Source: Blastomussa wellsi
Lineage: Eukaryota; Cnidaria; Anthozoa; Scleractinia; Plerogyridae
Length of the DNA stretch: 64,000 nucleotides
Assembly: GCA_947652115.1 (NCBI GenBank)
Contig: OX393562.1
Span: forward strand, 11,030,146 to 11,094,145
Direction of reading: 5' to 3'
Shown here piece by piece: positions 1 through 11,100 of the stretch. Both the position numbers and the translations under genes were made by a program. Position 1 is the first letter of the stretch. The number at the start of each line of letters is the position of its first letter. A model generated the notes under the pieces. That model searched no databases, was not told the DNA's origin, and saw only the letters and a program-made list of their open reading frames with translations.

Positions 1-594
1 CTTATCTCAAGACCTGAAGACAACTGGCCTTACCCCAAATATTTGTGGTTCGTATCCATTGTAAGTTTCTTTTTACCTTTAGTTATAATGCTGGTTATGT
101 ACGCTCGCATCTACCTTGTGGCACGCTACCAAGCTAGGCGCATTGGACGAAACTACGCCACGGATATCAAGGCCGCCAAGACAATTGCAGTTGTGATAGG
201 GGGGTTTGTCATTTGCTGGCTTCCGTTCTTCATAGTCGTCTTGTCGTACGCAAATCGTACGGACATTCCACTTAGTTTCTTTAACTTAGCTAAGTGGCTG
301 GAGTACTTAAACAGCTGTCTGAATCCGGTTATTTACACCTGTTTAAACCGAACTTACAGAAACGCGTTTAAAAAACTGTTTCGTCGCTGTCGCTCAAAAC
401 TCAGAAGAGATCACAGGGAACAGTCCAGCGGTAATACCTTCTTAACAATGGGCGAGACACAAGCGCCCATCACACATTTGGAACGCGACTGCTTTTCTGT
501 TCAAAACGGAGCCACAAGCCCAAACATTGGAAGCCGCGAAGATGTAAATGAAAACATCCCACTCAAAGTAAACCCGTCGAGTCATGAGTGCTAA
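1..594 (+). CDS. Class A GPCR, 3' part (TM5 to C-terminus)
   Basis: The frame is open from base 1, so this is the 3' end of a larger gene or exon. It encodes TM5 (WFVSIVSFFLPLVIMLVMYA), a short third intracellular loop, TM6 with the class A CWLPF motif, and TM7 with NPVIY (residues LNSCLNPVIYTCLNRTYRNA). A basic helix 8 (AFKKLFRRCRSKLRR) and a hydrophilic tail follow, ending at TAA. CWLPFF in TM6 and WLEYLNSCLNPVIY in TM7 resemble biogenic-amine-type rhodopsin-family receptors (family knowledge), but the ligand-binding TM3 is outside the window, so the ligand is unknown. It would act as a G-protein-coupled receptor in the plasma membrane. No intron is seen in the visible part. It is transcribed towards NUP107 (convergent). 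Confidence 0.88.
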   Translation, partial: LISRPEDNWPYPKYLWFVSIVSFFLPLVIMLVMYARIYLVARYQARRIGRNYATDIKAAKTIAVVIGGFVICWLPFFIVVLSYANRTDIPLSFFNLAKWLEYLNSCLNPVIYTCLNRTYRNAFKKLFRRCRSKLRRDHREQSSGNTFLTMGETQAPITHLERDCFSVQNGATSPNIGSREDVNENIPLKVNPSSHEC

Positions 595-2215
595 AAATAT
601 GCATTAAATCCCTCTAGCTATAGTATACTCTAGACTGTGATCGGAATGGCGGCATTTACTGAGTAGACGTAAAACGGCGGAAAAAAGTTAAATGACGATG
701 TGGACGAACGTTTGAAAATTTTCTCTAAATTACGAATGTATCTAGAAACTGCTGAAAACAAAAGAATTCAATCTGGTTTGCCATTATCTCTTTAAAATGA
801 ATAGAGGCGTGACCTTTTGATAACCGAGAATAATACAAAACGTCGAGAAGCATCAGTAACATATTTTGAACAATTATTTAATCCGCGTTGTTTATCATAT
901 CATAATCATAAATACCTCCAGGGCAAACAAAATTAAGTATATAAAGTAAAAGAATTTGTAGAATTTTTAAGACGTTTAAATTTTAGACAACACATGTAAT
1001 AATGAAGAGTTGATACGGCTTCTTTGAAATGTTCGCTGGCGCGAGCTGCGAGCAACAGAAGTTTGATTTGTCAACATCATAACAAATCAGCCAAATTAAA
1101 AATAAATCTACAAACAAATTAAAGTTCAAATAAATCCCGATTAGACGTCTTCAAATTAGCAAAGACGCATTAATAAAGAAACCATCAATTGCAGCTACAT
1201 GTTACTACACAAATCTAATATTATAGACAGCTTTTTACTTCCGAAAACGAAATGGACCCAAAGTATCATTGACACTTGTAACGACAATTCATCATTTGCC
1301 GGCGGATATTCTTTTGTTCGTTCTCTCATCATGTGGTTTTCTAAACACCGCTAAAAATTAAGAAACCTAAAAACCCTTTATTAATAACTTGTGATAATTA
1401 ACGATGGCGCAAAACTATTTACAATGAACGGTTCTGGTGATGCAGTAATCATGCCGCTAAAAATTTAAGCGTTGTAACGACAAAGACATAGGGTCTAACT
1501 TTCAGAATATTTCACAGAAACTAGATCAGAACAGCAATACGATGTTAAATGCGCGATTAAACTGAGATTGAAATGGAACAGTAAATTTTCAAAATGGAAT
1601 GGCGGCATCTGTGACCCAATGAAAATGTTTTCGCCTGATTTCAATTAATTGTTCATAAAACCGCGGCCAAGCTGTTACTACCAGATTATCATTTCATTTT
1701 TTCCTTGGTTCATGCATATGGAATAACTTAGATTTCTCGACAATTCGACAACAGAAAAACTGACCGCAAATGCCAGAAAGCGAAAACCGTTAACAGATCA
1801 CTTATAAAAAGTCGAGGCAACAAGCAAAACTACAAAGGCATTTATCATTTGGTATTGGCATGTGGAATGTTCAGGTATGGACAAGTACAAGTAAGAATTT
1901 TAAACAACACTTCCTGACAAATAAGGAGAAAATCATGGAATAAATTATAGTATATTTCTTACACGAAAAAATAAGTGAAGATTAGTAATTAAAGTGCCTA
2001 TAAAATAAAAAATAACTAAGTTTATTTAAAAGCGCTTTCAAACGAGGAATAGTGTTTTCTTCTTTTTAAAAATATCTTCTTTCTTTCCAGAGATATTCAC
2101 GTTTGTGTATTATGCGAATTAGATAACTGATGACGTCATAAGTGCTTACAGTGTGGGGACAAAGCACAAAATGAATATCTCTGCAAAAGCATTGCAGTTG
2201 AAACTTTGACACGAG
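595..2215. other. Intergenic, no gene seen
   Basis: AT-rich sequence after the GPCR stop codon. It probably includes the 3' UTR, but no poly(A) site can be fixed with confidence. No coding frame of recognisable quality was seen. Near 2010-2130 there is a diverged copy of one arm of the foldback family described at 4338-4693. Confidence 0.5.
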
Positions 2216-2492
2216 TATTGTACCCTAAGGAAAACACCACATGGTGCCTCTTTTGATGTTGCTATGGCAACAGTATTGGTTCCAGATCTCTTTTATACGG
2301 AAGTAACATTGTCTACTTCCAATTGTAGTAATAAGGGGACAAAGTGCAATGTGGACATTTTGTTTGTTTCGAATAGGTCCACGTACGTCTTCTTTCAGAG
2401 CCGCAAATGGCAATAATACATTCAAAGAGGAAAGAGACAGGAACCAAGAGTGTTGCCATAGCAACGTCAAAAGGACGTCTTAGGATACAATA
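2216..2492. repeat. Inverted-repeat (MITE-like) element
   Basis: The ends are inverted copies: TATTGTACCCTAAG on the left and CTTAGGATACAATA on the right. Both are followed inwards by a TTTTGA(T/C)GTTGCTATGGCAACA block and a TTGGTTCC block. There is no coding sequence. It is probably a non-autonomous DNA transposon. Confidence 0.6.
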
Positions 2493-2893
2493 ATGTTGCC
2501 AAGTTTTAACTGCAATGATAAAGTTGACCTTCGTATCTTGTTAATCTGGGATCATATCATACGAGAGCAGCTTCATAACAACAGCTGAGCAAAAGCCTCT
2601 GGCACTCGGCACTGTTTGCCGTACGTCCCTGTTCGCTTTTTGACAGCGCAACTAAGACACGGTCTGGATTATTAAAAAAAAAACATTCTAAAGTATTTTG
2701 GATTACTCACTATTGATGACGCTTAAGTACATCAGAAGTTTGGTTGGAACATAAACACGTTAGGACGGGAGAGAGGGAGGAAGGCTAGAGAGAATTGTGC
2801 CAATCAATTGAGTGTGGGTCCCTGTTGCTTTGGTCTCAAACTAGGCTTGCCTGTTTTGCGGTATGAAATCAGTAGAGTTACAGTATCAATATA

Positions 2894-3178
2894 CAGTGCT
2901 ACGCACCTTACCGTTGCCACTCGAGAAAGTTTTTGATTAAATTTTGACATTTTTTTGACAACTTTTTGCTAACTTCAAAGCAGCAAGCCAGCCAATCAGA
3001 ACATGAGAATTTCCAAGGGCGGAGATGTCAAATTATAAGTGCATTCACTCCCTCGGGAATTTATATTCTCATGTTCTGATTGCCTGGCTCACTTTGAAGT
3101 TAGCAAAAAGTTGTCAAAAAGATGTCAAAATTTAATCAAAAACTTTCTCGAGTGGCAACGGTAAGGCGCGTAGCACTG
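2894..3178. mobile_element. MITE, TA-flanked, long terminal inverted repeats
   Basis: The left end CAGTGCTACGCACCTTACCG and the right end CGGTAAGGCGCGTAGCACTG are inverted copies. The pairing continues inwards for roughly 100 bp (CTCGAGAAAGTTTTTGATTA and its complement). Both ends are flanked by TA, as expected for a Tc1/mariner-type target duplication. The 285-bp element has no ORF and is non-autonomous. Confidence 0.8.
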
Positions 3179-3948
3179 TAAAGTCTGACATAAGGTATGA
3201 CTTAAACTAGGAAAGGAAACACAGTTTTACAAGATCTGCAAATGAACAGGAAATTCTTTTCACAAAAGTTAATTTTGAGAATCGGGCAGCACACTCAACC
3301 GAACGTCACTGAGAGAAATGGTGAGTCAGAATAAAGAGATTAGAGCACAGGCTAAAAAGATCTCAACAGGCCTACGCAGACTTCCCTTTGGGGTTTTGTA
3401 GTTGCGTCGCGTTTAGTTTTCCTAAGCGTCGCTCTAATGAGCACATCTTTGCGCTGTTTTCCTCCCCGAAATGACATGATGGGAGGTTTTGTATATGGTT
3501 TTCAACAGCGGCTAGTTTTGTATTAGAGCCCAATCCTGCATCAGTATTTCTTTGAGATTCATGACTGCTTGGTGATGTGGTTACACAAAGGCGAACGATT
3601 CCAAAAAAGAATCTATCCTTGACATCAGAACCCATTTTAAAGCAAGTGAAACCTCCCAGTTTACCCACTTTCCCTCATGCCATCCGCAGCTTTCGAGGAG
3701 AATCTCTCTCAATTCAAAACGTGCCTTGAAGCACCTGGTCACCCAAAACACTTTGTAGAGAGAACATTATAGGAAGCCACTTTCGCCAAGGGGCATTCTA
3801 CACTGCAACAAAAGAAAAAGGCTAACGACAAAATACTACCATTCGTAAAAACATATCACCTCTATGCATTCTGTATTTAGACCGATAAATGTAAAGTTTC
3901 ATTTCGCGTCGACAATTTCCAAACAACATCTAAATTCATGCGCTCCAC

Positions 3949-4194
3949 TCAAATTCTCCGTATTATATCTGGACGGTCTTTGCCACTGTCAGCCATGTTG
4001 TCATCATCACTCAAAGTCAAAGGTCCGCAATGGCAAGGCGCATTATCGCCATTAAATAAAGACAAAGTCTCCAACATCTTCGCCATCGCTACTATAAACG
4101 GTTTCACTTCCTTCGGGAGAAGAATCACTCGAGGAAAGAAGTGAATACCAGTGACATCAGCAAAAGCTTTAACTCGGTCCCAGGGCGTTGACAT
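3949..4194 (-). CDS. Possible short exon or ORF, unrecognised
   Basis: A minus-strand frame begins with ATG in a good context (AACCATGTC) and reads MSTPWDRVKAFADVTG then HFFPRVILLPKEVKPF, with fairly balanced composition. No family was recognised and no convincing splice donor was found. It lies downstream of the NUP107 stop codon. It could be a first exon of a gene to the left, a gene fragment, or chance. Confidence 0.2.
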   Translation of the reverse strand: MSTPWDRVKAFADVTGIHFFPRVILLPKEVKPFIVAMAKMLETLSLFNGDNAPCHCGPLTLSDDDNMADSGKDRPDIIRRI

Positions 4195-4337
4195 GGTTAA
4201 ACAGTTTTCGACGCTTAAAAAATATATATTTCCGCTTCTTTGTGGGGAGAAACGAATAAGCCCACGATAATCAGCGTGTTTAAAACTACAAAATTACGTA
4301 AAAATCTCAGATACGAAAATTTCGTTTCGGTAACACT

Positions 4338-4693
4338 TTAAAAGTGTATATGACATGAAAAGTATTTTTCTCTTATTGGAAAGGCCTTTCGAACAACAGA
4401 AGAATGGCGTTTTTCTTTTTTAAACATCTTTTTTCGTTTTAGAGATATTGATATTTTTCTATTATGCAAATTAGATCAGTGATGACGTTTTACAGTTTTC
4501 CTTATATCAGTATTTACCATTTTTTAGTTGCAAACCTTATGACGTCGTCATCACTGATTAATTTGCATAATAGAAAATTCTCAATAACTCTAAAACGAAA
4601 AAAGATATTTCCAAAAGAAAAACGCCATTCTTCTGTATTTCGAAAGGCCTTTCCAATAAGCAAAAAATATTTATCATGCCATATACACTTTAA
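4338..4693. mobile_element. Foldback/MITE, TTAA-flanked
   Basis: Two arms of about 150 bp are inverted copies. The outer ends read TTAAAAGTGTATATGACATG and CATGCCATATACACTTTAA, with shared inner blocks GGAAAGGCCTTTCGAA, GAAGAATGGCGTTTTTC and CTATTATGCAAATTAGATCA. TTAA sits at both borders, which suggests a piggyBac-like target. Single arms of the same family occur near 2010-2130, 56510-56610 and 59697-59885. Confidence 0.7.
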
Positions 4694-5032
4694 TCAACGC
4701 ATAACCATGAAGAAAAGCCGTGTTTTTACAAATAGCTCCATTGATAGGTAGGATACAGGGTCACGACTGTCATGTACCTTTGTCAGATATGATATCTTAA
4801 TTATTAAGCGGCACAAAAAGACAACTCTCAAGTTCATTTTTACAAAACAGTTCTGATGCACCTTTTTATAAAACACAGTTTTAGGCAAGAACATGGATCC
4901 ACCACTGTTACTGTCCTAATCACCAAACGTTTCGTTTAGCAGAGCGTCCTTGAGGGCGTTATCAACACTGAGAGAACTTTACGCAATCTATTACTAGGAG
5001 TTAAGAGTTCATGTTATTTCCTTGGCATCTTG

Positions 5033-5143
5033 TTACTTTTGTACAATTTCGTAGCCCAGAGGATCCAGATTGTTTCCTAACAATGCTAGCGATGTTTCCC
5101 TGAATAGCGAAAGCATCTTCTGTAGCTCGTCTTTCCTGAACAC
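5033..5143 (-). CDS. NUP107: NUP107 exon 38 (C-terminus and stop)
   Basis: Begins [17 protein letters not shown] and ends [13 protein letters not shown] then TAA; residues 894-929. Acceptor is CGCGCAG. The LDPLGYEI tail is the signature NUP107 C-terminus. Confidence 0.95.
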   Translation of the reverse strand: MFRKDELQKMLSLFRETSLALLGNNLDPLGYEIVQK

Positions 5144-8100
5144 CTGCGCGAAAACACGTATAATTTAGCCAAAATGTTAAAGGAGCACTGCCACGTCTTT
5201 TGCCTGTTATCAGGTGCGCAAAATGCTCCTGCAGAATGATCAAGGAGAAATTTTAGCAGGGGAGTGAAGCATAATATTTTTTGGTGATGTTTTCTCTACA
5301 TAGCCTAAAAATTAGAAACAACTTTTTTCCAGAATTGTCGTAAATGAAGGTGACATTAACTTTTTTCCAATTTGCAATCCATTTCCATCCTCGTCAACAG
5401 TATTAAATAGACCTTTCTCGTGCATTTATTATTCTTTTGTGCTCATGTTAATTTGCCCGCCCAGCCTCGTCAGCATGTACAAAGAACAAAAGAACTTGAC
5501 TCAGAAATGAGGCTGGGCAGGCAGATTAGCATGAACACAAAACAATAATAAATGCGTGAGAAAGGTCTATAGCATATAAGAGTTAATAGTTTCAGTGGAA
5601 TACTATAGTAACCATTAATATTATTGTTAAGTTTTCAGTGATGCAGACAGGTTTTAGCTTTTTACAGTAACAGTACAATAGCGTGAGGATACCGCTTCAA
5701 GATGATGCCATCAACTGAAGAGTCTTAGAGGCGTGAGAATCTTTTCTCATATAGCTGGTACCTCAAAGAATCTTACCTCATAAAGCTGGTACTGTTCGGA
5801 GGTAATAACATCAGCAAGTTGTAAACACTGCAACATAAATCACAATCATTAAGTTTGCTGAACAGAACTTACAGCCAGGCTGAAGAGAAGAGGCTTTGCT
5901 AGCAACGCTCTCCTTTCAGAGTTGAAGTAGTATCTGTGCGAAAGGAGGCTGATAACACAGCTTCGCCGGACTCACCTGTTTGTATTGCTCTGTTGAGTGT
6001 AACACGTTATGAAGAAGGTAACACATCAGTGGAACACAAAGCTGTCTAAGCAACTCTAGTTGATGAGTGCGGTTTGAATCTTCCTCTTCATCCTAAAAAC
6101 AAACCCTTCATGTTAACTCTTTCAATCGATAGCTCAGTATCAGAGCGTTCGTTAATTTAACCAGGGCTCTCCTTATCAGGAGATCAGCCGGTAACCAGTA
6201 AAATTTACCGCCTGTAGCACAACTGTTTACTGCCTGAAAACGATAAGATATCTTGAAAACTCAGCAGAAAACTCGACAGGTAAATTACATTGTAAAGAGT
6301 AGCACCACGCGTTCCACCAGTGTCGTCATTGACGAAAAGATGAAAAACAACTTTGATGCTTACATATGACAAAAAAATGCAACACTCATTTACGACTTTG
6401 TGCCAGTACAAATGTATTTCGTATTCTTTATTTTCTTTCACCTTCCACATTTCTCAGTGCTAATACCTTACGAAGAAAGAGCAGGACTGTAGTGAGTTTA
6501 GTGGGCTTTCTCTTCAAGTGCACATCTTTTGTTGCCACGTTTCTGCGATGAAGCGGCAACAATCGCGGCTGTCCTTTCATTTTATCACGTCTGTCCATTG
6601 AAAATGAATAAAGTACAAAGGAAAAGAAGAAAACTAATTTCAGAAGCGAGAACTCACTTTTCAGTTTTGAAAACAGGCTGAGTAGCAGTAGCTCGTTTTA
6701 TAATTGACGTAGCTCACACGTAGTGTAGGTAAAGGCAGCTTTTGTTTTGAAATTGGTCTCATTAAGTCTTCAAAAATACGTAGCCCTTCAGCCACACCAT
6801 CGTAAATGTTGAATTTTTGAAGCCAGGAGAAAATTGTGGCAAAGACGAAAAGAGTTCGCCGATTTTTCAAATAGTACTTAATGTAAGCAACCGAAAATAT
6901 AGGCCTTTCAACAATAGCCTTAGTTCTCTGTGATTCACTAGGAATTTTTTACCGGTTTGAAAAGTTCTTTTACCTGCTGTGCTGAAATTTAGGGATAGCC
7001 CTGTTTAAGACGATCAAATAAAAACAATAGATGAGAAAACTGCCCTATTTGAGCTAATACATACTAGTTATTCAATGTTTTCCCGTGGCATACCGTGAAA
7101 TATCCCACGAGCGACTTGATTTTTCAGTATACAAAGTAAAATCAAGTCACAAGTCACGGTATGCTACGAGAAAATATTGCATAGCTATTTTATCCCATGC
7201 TTCTAACACAACTTACAGTACGGTACAACTTCGAGTGAATATATAAAAGGTTATTGCGAAACCTTTAAAGCTTTTAATATTATCGTATCTGGTCAAGATG
7301 TCTCCGTCTGCTTTTCGGATAGCCCACAGAATACAGTATAAATAAATTGTCCTAGTGGCGGTGGTAAGTCATGGGAGTTCTTTTTCTATGCTATTTGTTT
7401 TACAGAAACTTAACAAAAGCCTTGCAACCCAAAGTTGTTTTATCCACGGTTCCTGGGTTTTCGGTCGCTGTTTGGCAAATTCCTCGACGTCTGCATATAG
7501 TATGTCAAAGAGCATCAAGTATAGAAAATATCACAAGAATGATAAAGTTAAATATAAGAGACCTCAAGATTTCCGCATTTCTGTTCTAACGATTTTCGTG
7601 AAAGTTGGCTATGACATGTATTAAGTTGATACACGCTGATTCCAGAAATTTAACAAAAATGTATCAGCAAAATTTTTTGCTGGGTGCATTTTTTTTCAAA
7701 AAGGTGTGTCCAGTAGAACGCCAATAACATTCAAAACATTTTTTATCAGTTCAATCAAATTCAAATCCGGCTTTCGGCGGGAAAACTTGAAGCCGTGATG
7801 AAACTTTCGTAGAATATTACGTATACCCATGGAATACCGCAGAATAAGCAATGCTTTTCTGGGCTCCTGATTGGATGCATTGATCAAGGCATAGGATAAA
7901 ATAAAATAGAATACAATAAGTTATAAGTATTTCCCCAAAGGCTTTTCAATACTAATTTACAAATCAAATTACAAAAATATGAAAAGTTACAAACTCATAA
8001 AAATTAGAAATGGAATGATCATAGTTAATAATAGTAATATATTTAAAAATTATAACAGACAGTTAAATATGGGCTAGCTGATGAACAAACAGATTCGAGA

Positions 8101-11100
8101 ATTTTAATAGCGGAGCTCCGCCGAGGGGCCGCAGAGCGGAGCCCCATACCTATAGAAATAGGAGAACCAAGGACGCCTGCAAAGTACAAACATAGGCACG
8201 CAATGCGTGCGGGAGTTATTATTTTCAGTTTTGATGTGGACGTATTGGGTATTTTATTGGTCAGCAAACCTAGCCCGTCCAAAACGAACGCTCAATGACC
8301 AATTTAGTGTTGGGCCTTTTGCTGATGGCGTGTGCATTTTAAGTAAATGCGTCTGACTAGCGAATTCATTCACGACGAAACTTTCCTGCCGACCATGAAT
8401 AATATATCTGTAAAAACTGCATTGATCAGTTTAATCAATCACTTTACTGCGCATGTCATTCCATTTTTATCAAACAATTTCACAATCTCGACCCCAGAGC
8501 CCGCTTTTCTTTTGGTCAGCATCACGAAAAGCGGGCTCTGGGAAAGAGATTGACAATTTGACTGGTTTCTTGATGCAACCCCAACCTGATTTGATTGATG
8601 TACGTCACTAACTTGGGTGTGACACCTAAAAGTCTAATTTGATTACTTTGCGGTTACACTTGCCGCCACAAAGTCTGCAGCAATATTTGAGGGATTCCAT
8701 ATCACAAATCTATAGAAAATATCAATGCTTTTAAACTCTCTTCCTTAACACTACTCATTACTACACTGCATTAAAATGTTGTGAAGACATACCCACCTAC
8801 CGCTTGTTGTGACTAAATGCCAATTCTAATTAACAAAGTTATTTCTACCTGAAAATGAAAAACTCAGAGACTCAAAGGACCGTGCAGAATGCAACACCAA
8901 ACGTGATTCTTGGCAGCGGTAACACGATACTTCTGTTTATTTGTAATATGATACTTATGTTTATCTTCGAAATGTTGAAACATCATACTTCGTTTTTCTG
9001 CATAGCTGATTTTCAACTCAAAGCGTCATATTTTATGATTTATTAAACACGCATCAAAGTATTTTATCGAAAGACAATAAACGGATCAAATGGAAAAAAT
9101 ATATCTTTCCAAAGGGTTTTTAAAACGTACTGCAGTTAGTACATTGTTCTCTGGTTGTTACGAAATTTCTGCCGAAAATCCTGGTGAAAGATTTTGCATA
9201 TTTAATTACGAACGGTTCGTGAAATATTTACCAGAGCTGGTGCGTTTGAAATGAAAGCTGTTTCTCCGGAATTACTGTACCCTGCGTTCTTGAGTATGTG
9301 GCCTCCCTAACTTCAAATTCTTAAATGCCGTATGGCATCTACTATGTCCTGAAGCAAAGTCTGATCTCTCAGCTTCCGCTTAAAACCCACACACAACGTT
9401 GTACACCAGAGCTACATAAACACCGAGTGCTGGAAATAGAGACATCATGCCAACACCACCCAATAAGGCCAAGTTTATACGAAAATAAAGATGGCCGTCC
9501 CTTGAATCCGAAACAAATATTGATACAAAATTAAACGATACATACAAGCGGCAATTTCGTTGGTTATCGATCGATAGTATCCTAATTCTGATTGGTGTGA
9601 AATACATCGCTCGTCCACCCATCCATCCATCCACCCACCATCCAGTGAATAGCGACATACGTCCGTACGCCGACTAAGAGTTATTTTTTTTTAAAAAGTA
9701 ACGCAAAAAGGAGAACCATGCCTTTCATTTTTCATGGTCAAAATGGCAAGCGGCACGACTCGCGGGCGCGTGCAAAACGACGTCGGCCAAATATCAATAT
9801 GGCGGCCATAGTCCAGAGAGTTCGACATTTTTAAAGGTTACCTTAAGCTTACATCTTTGCCATGTTATGGTCAATTGACAGCTATCAAAAGAAGGCATCC
9901 CCTGACCAGTATCCCATGACCAGATCGCGGGCTTAGATTTATAACTCATCGAGGTCATATTTTTTTAGTAAACCGCAGACCAGGCATTGTTTTTTCATAA
10001 TCGCGGGCTCAGATCCCATTTTTTCGCTTCTGGCAGCATTTTTTAATTTTTAATGGTCATTCTCAGCGGAAATTCTGCAATTGGAGTTGACGTCTTTAAT
10101 TATTCTTATTAATTTTAGCTGTGGTACTTTCACTGAACGCCCTTTCAGCACGCAATTTCACAAATTATTTTAAGAACCAACAAAGGATCGTATATGACAC
10201 ACGCCCTGCAAAAATCTTAATTTGTTACGTTTTCATTTTTCAATTGTTTATTGCACAGCATACTTTTTCTTTTTCATTTAAACTCTTGCCCCGACTCGAT
10301 TAGCTTTGTAACTCAGTATTTGCGAGGACAAGCAATGCTTGTAATATAATTTTCCAAAATTATTCAAATAAAGTTGAAGTTGAAGTTGATACTGCTTGGT
10401 TTAGCAATGTCGAAAGCAATGCGTGCTAAATATGAACGATTTGAAAATATGAATTGAACTGAAGATATATTCTTACCGTCCTGTGATCAACCATCCAACC
10501 TCCATCAGGAAATAAAAGAACATTGTACATCTTTTCGACTGTGGCCTAAACAGCAAATAAAATATGTTACATGTTGCTAAATGCGCAAAGGAGTTACAAT
10601 TTGAAAATCAAGTCCAATTATTTTACCTTCGAGTGAATATCCAGCGAGTTCTTCCATCTTGCAAATTCTACCTATTGTATGCAATGGCCAACAAACAAGT
10701 CAACCCAACTTCAACGAATTTAAAGTGATTTCACCGAAACAGAACTCACAATAGATGTCCATTCAAACTTTTCCTTTTGGCTGCTTATGTTAAAAGAACT
10801 TTAAGGGGGGTGACCCCTAACTACAAAACGGTTGCTATAGATGACTTCTAACCATCATATCTTGGGTTCCTTTTCAATCCTGGGATTAGTTTTTTGCCAT
10901 GCTTGTTCTATTGGAGGCTCACTTCACTTTTGGCAGTTTTGACCATATTTGGAAAGTCACGTGATCAGAACACATAAACGCTTAAACCTCGCACATCTTA
11001 CATCTTTCCCAGATGAAACCAAAGCCAACAGACAGAGTGCATTCAGATGCAAAATCTGTAGTATGGATTTGTGCAGATTCCTATTAGTTAAAATGCTATG

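Larger units (their letters stand above)
6093..10476. other. NUP107 intron 35
   Basis: A 4.4-kb intron. It holds a diverged inverted repeat at 7066-7189, one copy of a long repeat (8189-9700) and a LINE 3' tail (about 10110-10395). No further exon is needed, since exons 35 and 36 join in phase. 6100-7060 holds nothing recognisable. Confidence 0.7.
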
